From Branchiostoma belcheri (lineage: Eukaryota > Chordata > Leptocardii > Amphioxiformes > Branchiostomatidae): a stretch of 64,000 nt of DNA. A model generated the notes under the pieces. That model was not told where the DNA came from, did no database searches, and worked only from the letters and a program-made list of their open reading frames with translations. A program made the position numbers and the translations under genes. Location of the stretch: assembly GCF_001625305.1 (NCBI RefSeq), contig NW_017802491.1:842975-906974 (forward strand). Direction: 5' to 3'. Position 1 is the first letter of the stretch; every line of letters begins with the position of its first letter. Of the stretch, positions 25,827 to 38,700 are shown in pieces.

Positions 25827-25909
25827 GACTGTTCAACTCCAGTCTTTCTCACCCTCCCGAGCAGGTGTACGTGGCTCGGGAGGGTGAGAAAGACTGGAGT
25901 TGAACAGTC
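25827..25909. repeat. Perfect 36-bp inverted repeat, 11-nt loop
   Basis: The left arm 25827-25862 and the right arm 25874-25909 are exact reverse complements (core cagtctttctcaccctcccg). The spacer is 11 nt. A transcript of either strand would form an uninterrupted 36-bp hairpin. Confidence 0.95.
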
Positions 25910-26700
25910 GAAAATGTGAGTAAGGTGTTGAAAATTCCAGTTCAAACCTATTTGTATAGTATGAGAAAAGATTTGTATGTTCATTTGTTGTGTTGGAAAT
26001 TACAGTTTAAATATTTTCGAAATGTACTGTTGTTCAGATCGGTGTACTATCTTCCCCCATGTATCCCTCCCCCCCTCTGTATAGGTATTCGGTATGTATC
26101 CATAGCACCATGCATTGTGTAGAAGAAATTAACAGATGTCATTAAAGGTAATCATCGAGCATTATTGCCACCATCTGCCATCATCAATATTTCAAACTCA
26201 ATCACTTAACTCTAATACTTTTGACCTCCCTGTGTTACAGGTGTCTCTATGCTACCTTATTGCGTTATTGGAACACAACAACATATGAGGGGTGATAAAA
26301 AAATAATTCTTTCCAGGACATTAAACTAAAGTTCGTCCATTCAGGTTTGAATCACTTCCATGTATACATCCACATCTATACATCCTGTTGTCAATATTTT
26401 GTGTCTTAACTTGGATAAATGTCCTAGACTTTCTCATAGCAATTTCTACCCATTTTTGCAATGGACACAGTCTGTATATGTCATCTCCCAAATATTAATT
26501 TCTGTCGGCAGCGAATCCGTATCACGAGTCAAACGCAGTCAACTGTGGTCATGCTTCTCACGCAGGGAAAAGCGCCTGGGTGAGAGAGAAAGAAAACAGT
26601 TGCCTACAGTTGTGTTGAGCTTTTTACGAAGTGTTTTTTTTTTAAACCTCCGGGACAACTATAAACTACGAAAGTCTGTAGAAAGCTGTACGGTAACGCT

Positions 26701-26723
26701 GGGGGCACACTCTAGGTGCCCCC
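26701..26723. repeat. Short GC-rich hairpin upstream of the polycystin ATG
   Basis: The arms gggggcac and gtgccccc flank a 7-nt loop, 53 bp before the start codon at 26777. The arm sequence resembles the inverted ends at 26902 and 27547, so it may be a solo terminal repeat. Confidence 0.6.
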
Positions 26724-26776
26724 TTGTCGTTTCCATTTTTATCTGGGATATTTCGTTCGGACCAAACGGGGAAAAT

Positions 26777-29700
26777 ATGGGATTGCTCAAACTTACGTTT
26801 GTGGTCACCATCTGCTGTGCTTGTGTAACGTTGTCCCAGGCGCCCCAGGAACAAGGTAAGTGACATTATTAGCCATATAGGCATATTAATACGTTGCTTA
26901 AGGGGGCACACCCCAGTTTATTTGGCGTCTCTATTCGAAGCTGCACACCCTCAAATCTAGCGACCGTGTCTGGCGTGGAATAATTCGGAAGGAGAATAAC
27001 TGTATATGGGACGAAAGGATATCTCTTCAGCTACAAGACCAGCTGAGTTTGGTTTCTTCAACCTTTTTAAGTTTGGTAATAAAATCAACGGAAAAACATT
27101 ATTTTCACTCCAAAATTAATGCCCAAAATTGCGAATTTTCGCGTTGGATAATCCTATAGAAAAAAATTTTCCGGCAGAAATGACTGATGCTGGCAGAAAG
27201 ACCCAAGCCTTGACTATACCCGAGTAAATTATAAAGAAAATTCTAGTACTGTAATTTTCTAAACAGTCCACGGCGTGAGGGGTTGCAAATCCACCCCTAC
27301 GAAGGCGCAGAGCGAAAACTAGGTCAAACGGGCGGATTACACTTGGCGCGCAAGGATACCCGGAATTAAGGTTCGGAGCCAAAAGAAATTTTCACCCCAA
27401 AATCACCATTTCTTACACTCTTCAACCATGTTAATGTTTAATGATACTTCGTGGCAGTTTATGAGAAATGTCACATCAAACTTGGGCCCTCAAAACCCCT
27501 TCGTCACTTTTTTACAACGGACTATCACAAGAACTGGGGTGTGCACCGTTAAATCGTCCGAAGGCTACTTAAAAGTGCATACACTCAGAGAAGACACAAT
27601 ATTGTTACGAGAAAATTACTCACCCTATTTCTGATAGTGTGTGACAAAATCGAGATTTCTTGGGTTTAGTTTCTGTGGCTCTATAAAGAGGGTAGTTTTC
27701 TTTATAGTTTGTATAAGCTTCACTATAAGATTTCGAATACATAAGAATACATAAATGATTTCAGCAGGTCCTCGAACACGCGTGCTTTCATTCGTACACA
27801 CAGAAAACTTCGCGCGATCGCCTTATTAAATTTCATTTTTTTCATATTAGGCCACACCGACTTAATTTTATGGATGACATCCTCTGAAGACCCCCAAACT
27901 AGTGCGCACGGACGAATAAAAATATTCCGGCCCAAAATAAAAATGCTACTAAACCACAGGAATACAAAGCTGGTATTGTGAATTTGCGGCAGTACAAAGC
28001 CACGTATGCAACAAGCCGGCATTCGCTGACTTAAATTTTTGCGGAATTTATGAATCTATACTGTACGTATGTACTAACTTCTTGAGTTGTGGAGCTTCGG
28101 TAGCCCGGGTGCCATCCTCTAGAGGTACCACCGGCTCCGTATTGTCGATAACTACCATGGACTACCCAGGCATAGAGCCAGGCCAGAGCCTCGGGGGACG
28201 TGATCTTTTTTTTATGACAACAGGCGAAAATCAATGCGCGCGTGGATGTCATCCATAAAATTAAGACGGTGTGGCCTTAAGTTCGTAACCACGTAAAATG
28301 AAGGCATTAATTTCATCCCGATCCTGATCATATTCTGGATTTTTATCCCATCAGGAATACACGCCTTTGAGGTCCTTCGCACCGCAAACCAGACGTATGA
28401 AGGAGTCGACTTCTTCGCCATCAAGGCGAGGCTGCCGGCTAACGGTCTGTCTCCCAGTTCAGATTGGTGTAGAGACTATCACAAACTCTGCGGACAGTAC
28501 GGACTGAGACCAACGGGCTGTGGAGAGAACGGGCTCGTCGAGGGTGGGACCTACAGCAAGGGCCGTATCCGGTAGGATCTGTGACATATAGAACAGTCAT
28601 AATGCGTGATGGCGATATACGTAAATCATGTCATTTGTGAGGGCATGCAGCCTCTACAAGTCAAATTTTCAAAGTCTGCATCTGTGATCGATCCCATGGG
28701 GAATATTCTAGATTGAAATGCATATATGTCCTGTATTAATTCTCTATCCTATCTATATTTAGTGTTATTTTAAGACGTGCAGCCTACACAGACACCAGAA
28801 ACTCTTCAGAGTTACTAATTAGGAAGGATAAACATGTAAGACTTTTGTATGTCAAAACTTTAAGAAAAAGTCCTTTATACCAGGGAACGGTAACAGCCAA
28901 CAAAGAAGGATCGGCATTGGAGTATCCTGAATTGATGATCCCTGGCATGAGGAATTTAGTGACACGTGGCGTAATATAGTGCACAATGGTGTGTTTTCAG
29001 GTGCGTGTCTGAGTACAACTCTGACCCGTACATCAACAACGTGCTCGGCTGTCCCCCGGCCGAGCGTGTAGCTGAGGTGGCCAACTTGGCTTTCTCCGCC
29101 GGGGCTACACGGGACAGGAGTTTCGGCTTTCGGAACTGTGACACCAGCCGCTGCCAACGTGGGATACGCGAGAGTCATTACGGTCTGTACAACACAGAAG
29201 CAGCCTTTGGTTCAGATGGGAGCGGAAACAGGATCGTGTACACCGTGTGCGCAGGCTCAGCTGGTAACTATAAGTATTTTCGTAAATCGTTTACAAAATG
29301 CGTTAGAATACTGTTGTCTTCCTTTGACTTGACCACATCAAATACGCGTTCCTAAATATCATCAATATTCTGCCATTGTTCACGGGGAAAAGATGGATTA
29401 TTGATATATGGCTGTCCTATTCGAACTTTTTCTGAACATCCATTGTTGTATGCCTGTGTGCCCGGCCTGTGTTGTAGCATTGACTTTACCGTCTCAGAAG
29501 AGTGGTTAACTTTGAAATTAAAAAGATACTGAAACAACAGAGTATCTCATCTTCCCAATTCTCCACCACATGCATGTTTCATCACAGCAGATGTAACCTT
29601 CAAAATGAGCCTAATCGACATTTGTTTGTCATTTTAGCTACCCAGTGTCCAACGCTGATGCCGCCAGATAATGGAGCGCTAAGCCCAGGGGAAGCGAACT

Positions 29701-32700
29701 CCTACAATGACGTGGTGACGTTCACCTGTAACCTGGGGTACGAGCTGGACGGAGCATCTAGTGTGAGGTGCCGGGCGGACCGAACTTGGAGTGGTCCTGT
29801 TCCAACATGCACACGTAAGACATGTACAGTTTGCGTACGTCTTTTGTAGAAACATCTACTGATGTTGAGTTTTGTCTTTCCACAGACACAGCACAGCGGT
29901 ATAGAACCTGTCCCTTTGTAACAGTTCACGTACACACAGGAGAATTATGTCAGAAACCATATGTTAATGTTCTTAACGCTATGTTGACACACACAGTGAA
30001 ATGTTCACGTCTCCGTTTCTCCAACTTTGTGTTGTATCTAACACACTTGAAATAAAGGTATATCATTGACATACTAACAGAATGTTTTAATATAAGTTTG
30101 TTGTCATTCGATGATAACGGTTTTCCAGTTTCAGACTAGTCCACATGTTATTCCAGAAAGCCACAAATCTACAATGTAACAGTCATTACAATCTACTGAT
30201 GACATTTTCAGCTCTGCGTCTCCTTTTCCAGAATCATTGAACATACGGTAATTAGAACGTCGTGAATAATTGAGACACTAAAGGTTTATGGGGATCATTA
30301 TTTAAACAGGTCCTCCCTGTTATACTGAACACGGGCGTGCATGCGTCAACTGTTACTAACTCAGCATTCGTCTCATACCAAACTTGAATTCCATTTGATT
30401 TGTTTTATCTCAAATCAGGAGAACACGCCTTTGAGGTCCTTCGCACTGCATACCAGACGTATAGAGAAGTCGACTTCTTCGTCATCGAGGCGAAGCTGCC
30501 GGCTGACGGTCGGTCTGCCAGTTCAGATTGGTGCAAAGATTACCGGAAACTCTGCGGACAGTACGGACTGAGGCCAACGGGCTGTGGAGAGATCGGGGCA
30601 GTCGAGGGTGGGAGCTACAGCAACCCCGGCCGTATCCGGTAGGATCTGTGACATATAGAACAGTCATAATGCGTGATGGCGGTAAATCATGACATTTGTG
30701 AGGGCATGCACCTCTACTAGTCAAATTTTCAAAGTCTGCATCTGTGATCGATCCCATGGGGAATATTCAAGATTGAAATGCTTAATACTGTACAAGTTGT
30801 CCTGTTTTAATTCTCGACCCTATCTATATATAGTGTTATTTTAAGAGCAGTTATCACAGACACCAGGAACTCTTCAGAGTTACTTCTTAGGAGGATAAAC
30901 ATGTAATTGTATGTCAAAATCTTAAGAAAAAGTCCTTTATACCAAGGAATGGTAACAGCCATCAAAGAAGGACCAGCATGGGAGCATCCTGAATTGATTA
31001 TCCCTGGCATGAGGAATTTAGTGACGCGTGGCGTAATATAGTGCACAATGTTGTGTTTCCAGGTGCGTGACTGAGTACAAATCTGACCCGTACATCAACA
31101 ACGTGCTCAGCTGTGGTCCGGCCTGGCGTGTAGCTGCGGTGGCGAACCGGGCTTTCTCAGCCTGGGCTACATGGGGCAGGAGTTTCGGCTTTCTGAACTG
31201 TGACACCAGCTACTGCCAACGTGGGATACGCGAGAGTCATCGGAGTCTGTACAACATTTCTGCAGCCATTCGTTCAGACGAGAGCGGAGACAGGATCGTG
31301 TACACCGTGTGCGCAGGCTCAGCTGGTAAGTATCTGGCATTGTTTATCTATCAAATAAATCTTTGTATAATAAAAACTTAGATTTAACAAAGTACTTTAT
31401 TATCACAAAGATACTAGATCATTTGTTTCCACAGAATGTTCCTGCCTTTATGCTGGATAAAAAACTAGCCGGGATAAAAAGGGATGTACCAGATACTTAA
31501 ACGTTTTATACTAGATAAAGTACATGTCTTAACTGTGCACTGTACTGTCTGTAGGCAATGATGCATGTGCAACAGGAAACGTTGGATGTGCCCATGCCTG
31601 TATCCACACTCGGAACAGCTACAGGTGTATCTGTCCACGGGGCTTCACATTGATGGCGGACGTTCATGGCTGTGAAGGTAAGAAACTGTTGCTCTGTAAT
31701 TATCTCCTTACTAATAGGCTTACACTCTGTCAGTCTGGTATTTTCTAGACTCCTGTGTAAAGGGAACAAAATATTATAATGTCAGCGCTTAACCTACTGG
31801 TTGCATTTGCTGCTGTACCCTTTACAGACACTGACGAATGTGCAACAGGCAATGGTGGGTGTGCCCACAACTGCACCAACCTCCATGGAAGTTACAACTG
31901 TTCCTGCCGACAGGGCTACGTGTTGAAGACAGACAAGCATGGCTGTGAAGGTGAGAGGCGGTTGGAGTTAATTCAGTTATCTAATTACGGAAATCTAGAT
32001 GTACCCAAGATTTGTAACTTATCCTCCTAAGTAAAGCACCATGGGTCAGTACAGTCTGTTTCTTTGCCACAAGTTAGCCTTTTCATATGTATCATGAGAG
32101 TTACATTGCGCACGTATTAGACCGTATGATGTCTACATTGTACATGCCTGCCAAGCTAATTGCATTCTTGTTGACGACAGACATAGACGCGTGCGCGCGT
32201 TCTAATGGTGGATGTGAGCAGACCTGCACCAAAACTCCCGGTGGATCCCTGTGTTCCTGTCAGCACGGCTACACACTGAACCCGGATGGTCTGGCTTGTG
32301 ACGGTGAGTGATACCAACGTTTTTCTCATTGACCTGCCTGGTGTGCAGTCTATCGCGGTTAGGTCGGTCTCTCTTCGGGGCCGCAGGAGCTCTTCGCCGC
32401 CCGACTCAACTAGGTTCTCCGGTAGATTTTGCTGCCAGTTGAGCTGCGCAGGGCGAAAACTACTAGAGTCCCGAAGAGAGCCCGCACCAACCAAGATAGC
32501 CTGGATTACTCATTGATATGACAGAAGGGTTAATCTTATTTGTGTTTAGACCCTTGATCTTGCACCCTACATGTATACATGTAGTATGTCCAGGGAACGA
32601 GTAATATCTAATGATAATACTACCTTACTGTCAATGGATGGTGCATATATGACATACACCGCCAAGAATACAGATCAACACCAACTATGAGAAAAGTGCA

Positions 32701-35700
32701 ACAGGAAAAAAGTACACAGTAACTGAAAAATATCAGCAGGCAATAACACAACAAAGGCACGCATGCAACATGTCTAGACCTTTTTAATTGAACTGTTTCC
32801 ACAGATGTAAACGAGTGCGAAGTGAACCCAGGAATTTGCGGAAGTACAGCTGAATGCGTCAACTTGAACGGAAGCCATGACTGCAAATGTTTCCCAGGCT
32901 TCAACATGGGAGCAGGATGTGAAGGTGAGAAACCAACACGAAGTTACGGCACTTACAGCAATGTCTCTAATTAAAAGTAACTTCATCTTTGTAACTGATA
33001 AGAGAAACAATAATCGCCAGACGTCTTATGTCTACACTATCTGTACACGTCCCCAGATTGCCATGAAACGTGATACGTTCAATTACTGGGTTAATTCAGA
33101 TTTTTTTGCCAATGAAGCAGCAGTTTACACGACGACCACATACAAGAATAGCCTAATATGCGACATCCTGTATCTTCTTGTATGAAAAATAAGTTAAATG
33201 CCATTTATTAAGCTTAAGAGACATCCGGAAGTATAACATTGACCTTTGTTCCTTTCCGTCCTGTCTCCAGATGTGGATGAATGTTCCGGTGAGCACACCT
33301 GTCCAGAGAACGCCTTCTGCGTGAACCAACTAGGGTCGTACTACTGTGTGTGCCAGGACGGGTTTACAGGGAACGGAACAACATGCACAGGTAACGCTGC
33401 CGAACCTCAATATTCTACATGATAACACACATGATAACAGAATGATTTCTTTATCATTATAGTAGTGTTTGAACTCACTTGACTTCGTTACGCCCACCGA
33501 ATGGCAGACGCTTCAAGGCTCTTACGAAGTTAATATGTGAGAAACGTTCTGTGACAATGTACCTGCTCTAGAGCTTCACATATTCAGTGTGCACCAGGCC
33601 ATATGACTAACATACTTTCCACCGCCATCTTGGATCTATGCAACCACCAACATGGTGTCGGCAACCATTATAACTATAACCAATTACGTCATGTTAGAGC
33701 GCCATACTAGTATTAGCTAAGCAACAACTTGCGTGTGTAGCCAAGGGCCAGGTTATTTTGTTGTTATATTTGGATTGTTCCTTAACTTTTCCTTACTTAA
33801 TGTACCGCATTGTCTAACGACATGTACAAATACACCTTACTGCAGAGGTAGTGCCAACCACTACACCTGCAAGCCCTACTACAAAGGTGAAGAGCACGAC
33901 GGCTACAACCGCGGCAGAGTACACCACCCCGGCGACTACTTCTACTGTCAGCACTGAAACGTCCACGCCGTCTGCTGCTCCTTCCACCACCAGTACTTTC
34001 CTTAAGGCCACTACAACAAAGGGCGATGCCATGGGTAAATTATGATTTCGTCGTTATGTTTTTTTCTTTCTCACAACGATGCAATGATTAAAATTGCATC
34101 TTAAGCAAACGTGCAACTGTTACGAAAACAAAGTATCAAGCATCCAAATATCCAGCCTCTGGCAGAAATTAGGTAGTTCTGTAACTGATTTTTGTCATAG
34201 TAAAGGAACTACTTTGTAAGGTGCACCCATGCAGACAATGGGATTGAAGATGTTGAGTTTCTCTTTCAGACTCAGATGAGACCACCACGAGTCGGCTCAC
34301 TACACCAATTGTGACCTTCGTTTCACACGTAAGTAAAGTCATCTACTATGTTTGCAAAGGAAGTTCTATTGGCTTTTGATAGTTTGCAACTTATTATCAA
34401 TTAGGGTAGATAATAATCAGAACAAAACCACTTCTAAAAGTCTTCGTCTATCTGCAGGAGCCACTGGAACCAACTGAGAGCAGCCCCCTGCAAGCCAGAA
34501 CCATTAACACCATCGCTGACCTGCAGTACGACAAGGACGATCCTGGGAGCATACTGGATCAGCTCATTCCGTATAAGGGCAACAAAGGTTCTTCCACTGA
34601 GGACAGAAAGGTGAGACACAGAACGTCGAGAAAATCGACCAGTTTTGTTTAGTTTCAGACTTGGTCCTTTCTAACCTACATGTACATGTACAGACTTTGT
34701 TCGCATCATTTGCAACATACTTGGCTGTTTTGTTTCTTTGCACTCCGCGAGTGTTCTCTTGTTGTCTGGGAGACTCTAAAACGTCTCGGCTGCTTTTTCG
34801 TTTGTTCAGGTCGACTCGACAACCTGCACCGACGCCATGGCAGCCCTGGCTAGACTGTCTCGCGCATCTTCAGCTGAAGATTCCACAGAGACAATGGCAA
34901 TGATAACAAGGGACGTCATCGCCCTGTGTGGGACACTGCCGTTAGATGCGCAGGTAATCACCAATGTCATCCTTATTCCTCCGGTTCATCCGATAGAAAT
35001 TAACTTTTGAATTTTCAACACTTTGCAGATGTCATCATCATCAGCTAGTTCTGGACTCTTCCCCGCGATCTCTGTAGGTTTGGTGCACTTCCCTACTCAA
35101 CTTCTCACATGAAAAAAATAGCCATGCCTGTATTGTCATTACTTACATTCCATTAACCATAGATATTGTCATTGTTGAACAGGCTGAGGGAGGTTACGTG
35201 GTGGGAGCCATGGCAGACTCCATCAAGCGAAATGCACTTGGAGGAGCCAGTATGGAGGAACTCGCTCCCACGGCTGCAGGTATCCCCGACTTTCTTTTTT
35301 TCCGACACTCTTGCCTATATCTAGTGTGCCCTGCAACGCAAGTAAAGCTTAAAGGAATGAAACGTTGAAACGTTAAAAAAGAGGAGGAGGCACTGACATG
35401 TTTGTGTTTTCCTCCAGCTGTGGTGGACACCGTGGCATCCCTGATGAAGTCGGGAGGAGTGGAGGCAGTTTCAGATGATGAGGAGGACGTCGCAGCTCTG
35501 CGCAGGCTTCCTCCGCGTAAACGGGAGGAGTTCCGCCAGAAGATGAAGAAGAAACTCCGAGAGAAACAGGAGCGGCAGTGGGCATATGTAAGTCTCTCTT
35601 TAGAGGCAACATACATAGATATCCAACAACCTGATATCTTAGATTTTGATGACCAGATTGTTGTCATGAACATTCTGATCATTTTCTTTTTTTTTCTACA

Positions 35701-38700
35701 GATGAGTATTCAACTATGAAAAAAATCTGTTTTCTGATGCTTGTCTTTCTAGAGTGCCTTGATGTTCTTGCTTTTTGTTTTCTTATTCCGTAACGTCCTA
35801 ACTAAGTCATGTTGTGTTTTGCACGCAGCAACGAGAAGTGACCCGGGAATTGCAGAGGAACCTGGACAGCATCGCCGATGCTCTACTGGACAGCAAAGGC
35901 GGTGCTGGGCGCGTGGAGCTCGGCTCCAAAGCTGTCCAGATGGTCCTTGAGAAGACTTCAGGAGGACGACTGGGAGGGGCAGCTGTCTCTGCACATGCAG
36001 GAGGAGTGACGTTCCCGGGTCCACACGCCCTGAACAAAGGAGGGGTTGCTGAAGATGCAGCCATGAAGGCAAGTATTTTGAACTGCGTAATGAACTTGTA
36101 GTTTTCATATGCTTTAGAAAGATGTCCTCACTGTAAAATAATGCAGATGCTTGTTATTTTGTGTGTGACTGCTACAATTACAATTATTATGTAAAAGGTG
36201 TCATTATAAGAGCATATGTCGGTATGCGGCATTGTGGTAATGGTTAAACTATTATTCTTGCATTGAAAAATAGTTTATCCTTTGACATAAGATCATTTTA
36301 TATTTTGAAGTAATGTGTTAAGGGGAAGGAAGAATGGATGCTCATCAATTGACCTTGACGATCATCTGCTGTAATTATGTTTGTGTGACTGCTGTAATTA
36401 TGTTTGTGTGATCATTTTGACACAGTGAACAAAATTCGGGAAATCCTAACTAGCCTGTTGTTTTGATAATAATATGGGGTTTGATTTATTCTAGGTCGTT
36501 GGATATGACCGGAACCCGTATGTGTGGGATGAGTCCGCATGGGACATCAAGTCGTCGGTCGTGGACATCGAGCTGAAGCAACCGGGGAGAGGAACCCTCA
36601 AAGTCAAGGTGGCGTTCTTTGAACATGATTGAAACAAGTACCTTTTGTCAGACAGGAAAACGTATGTAAGGTCTAGAAATATGAATCACCATCACATATA
36701 CATCTCCGCAACCTACGTATACAAGTATCCCAAATAACCTCCAATCGAGACATCATGTTTAAACAGAATGAACGAACAACTAGTACTGCAGATAATGCCA
36801 ACGGTAGGCGCACTAATGCCGGACACCATGGGCGCTTACGATCGGGAAGTGAACGCGGATGGCTTCGCGCGGCTGGATGCGCGTCCCGGTAATTTCAGTG
36901 ATGTCTTACATAAAACATGTGCCCGAATTATTCCGTCCACAAGGCAATCTTTCAACAAATAGAAGAAATGAAAAAGCACTTGGATGGAGGTAATAATAGT
37001 AGTCATTATGCTTTACTGCAGGACCTGTCGGAGGACATCACTGTGGTGTTGAAGAACGCCCCTGACATGTTCCCCGCCCCACGCCTGGTGAAGTACTCCC
37101 CGTTCCCTAACGACACCATGGTGTTCCGGACCTTCAGCACTAGGAGGAACCAGACGTACGGAGTGTTGGTCAGTCTGGTGGCCCCTTACCCGGGCGCCGT
37201 CATGTACGGGAAGTTGGGAGACTTTCCCAACGAGACGGACTATGAGTTCAAGTAAGGTCCCATTTTCATTAGCCTGGGTGCCATCCTCCGTAGTTTCCGC
37301 CGGTAGCCAGCGACTTTAGGGAGAAGGCGGAAACTACGGAGGATATATGGCTCCCAGGCTACATTTCAGAGGATGGAGATCTTTTGTCAGCTGATGTGCG
37401 ACACTAAAAACGATTCAGATCATTAAAGCATGATGAGGAGATCATGTATCATTGTAAGACGTTGGATATCACTGATTGACAGTTGAAATCCTTCAAAATT
37501 TGTAATACTCAATGGACATCTTTCAATGCTTTTGTGAAATCGCCGAATATGTGAAGTCGCCTGGAATGTATACCATTTTGAATGATGCCATGTCTTGCTA
37601 CGTAGCTCATTATGTTATATTAGATACAAAAGTGACAGCTTATACATAAGATATTAAAACGATACTGGCCACGTGCCTATAATTTATAATAAAAGATCTA
37701 TCCCTTAACGTACAGGAAGGAGTTCAGCTGGGATGACTTCATCGCTAAGACTGTTCCGCCCCACGGCGATGTCCACATCACCTACACGGTACTGCAGCCG
37801 GACACGGCAGTGGACAATGGTACAGAGGAGTACACCATAGGGCTACGGGTGGACGGTAAGTGGCGTCATGGATTCTGTGAATGCTGCAATGGGAACGAGT
37901 TGTGAAAATGACAACTGTACGTGTAAAATATGTGACACTAATGCGAGCCGGGGTTTTGAAAACATATATTGCATCTTATGTGTCGGTGCAGGAAATGTTG
38001 ATGAGTTTACCCAAAAGTTACATATCATGATAATACGAATTGCAGCAATTACTGATATTTTTACCCCCGGGTGCAGATTTTTCATTAAGAATCCTACAGG
38101 ATAGAATGTGTGAATGTTGCACCAGGTGATTTTTCACGGCTATACCCGTTGTATCCCGTTTCCTTATCTGTCCAGGCTGTCCACCTGAGGGATGCCCCTA
38201 TCGGTGGATATCACGCGGCTGGACTGCGTGTTCTGGGATCCCGGGATAGACGCAGAGCTGGGCTCATGGAAGAGAGACGGCTGTCGGGTAAGGAAAACAA
38301 CTGGCATGAAACGAAAGTGTACCTTTCCTGGAAATGTAAACCTTCCATCCACTTTGGGCTTTTTAAAAGTTCTAGTACCTTCCCACCTACCTACGTACCT
38401 AGGCCAAGATCTGGTCCTTTGTTTCCTTCCGGTACGTTCCTCTATGTTACACGGTCCATGGCCCTAACCATGGCGGACAGATCACTGTGGAGTACGGTAG
38501 TGCAGCAATACCCTTCCCGACAGGGACGACGGATGATGATGGCCCTAGACTCTGCAGCCTTTAAACGAACACCAGTGTCTTTCAAGATCTTGTCTTTCCA
38601 CCATTTTGGGTGCATGGAGGAAGTTAGAAAACTCCTGAAGGTATACCTTGTAAACTGAAGATATCGTTGCGACTATTAACACTATTTTCCAGGTGAGCCC

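Larger units (their letters stand above)
19631..26776. other. Gene-poor region, downstream half
   Basis: No recognisable gene. Open frames (for example 24841-25356 +) are AT-rich, lack domains and have no splice partners. The region holds a compound microsatellite, short direct repeats at 25258-25332 (a tcaaatagcaatt-catatggtcat unit) and a perfect hairpin at 25827-25909. Parts at about 20800-21060 and 22280-22500 are less repetitive and less AT-rich than their surroundings and could be conserved non-coding DNA, but one sequence alone cannot show that. Confidence 0.5.

Noticed and set aside
36768..36888. Open frame beginning [11 protein letters not shown] between two GAIN exons, with a good donor
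   Set aside because: Including it breaks the phase. Joining 36608 directly to 37022 restores the family motif [14 protein letters not shown].
38110..38658. 182-codon open frame over the GPS exon
   Set aside because: It is a shadow. The true GPS frame is the one starting at 38190, which gives CVFWDPG and KRDGC.
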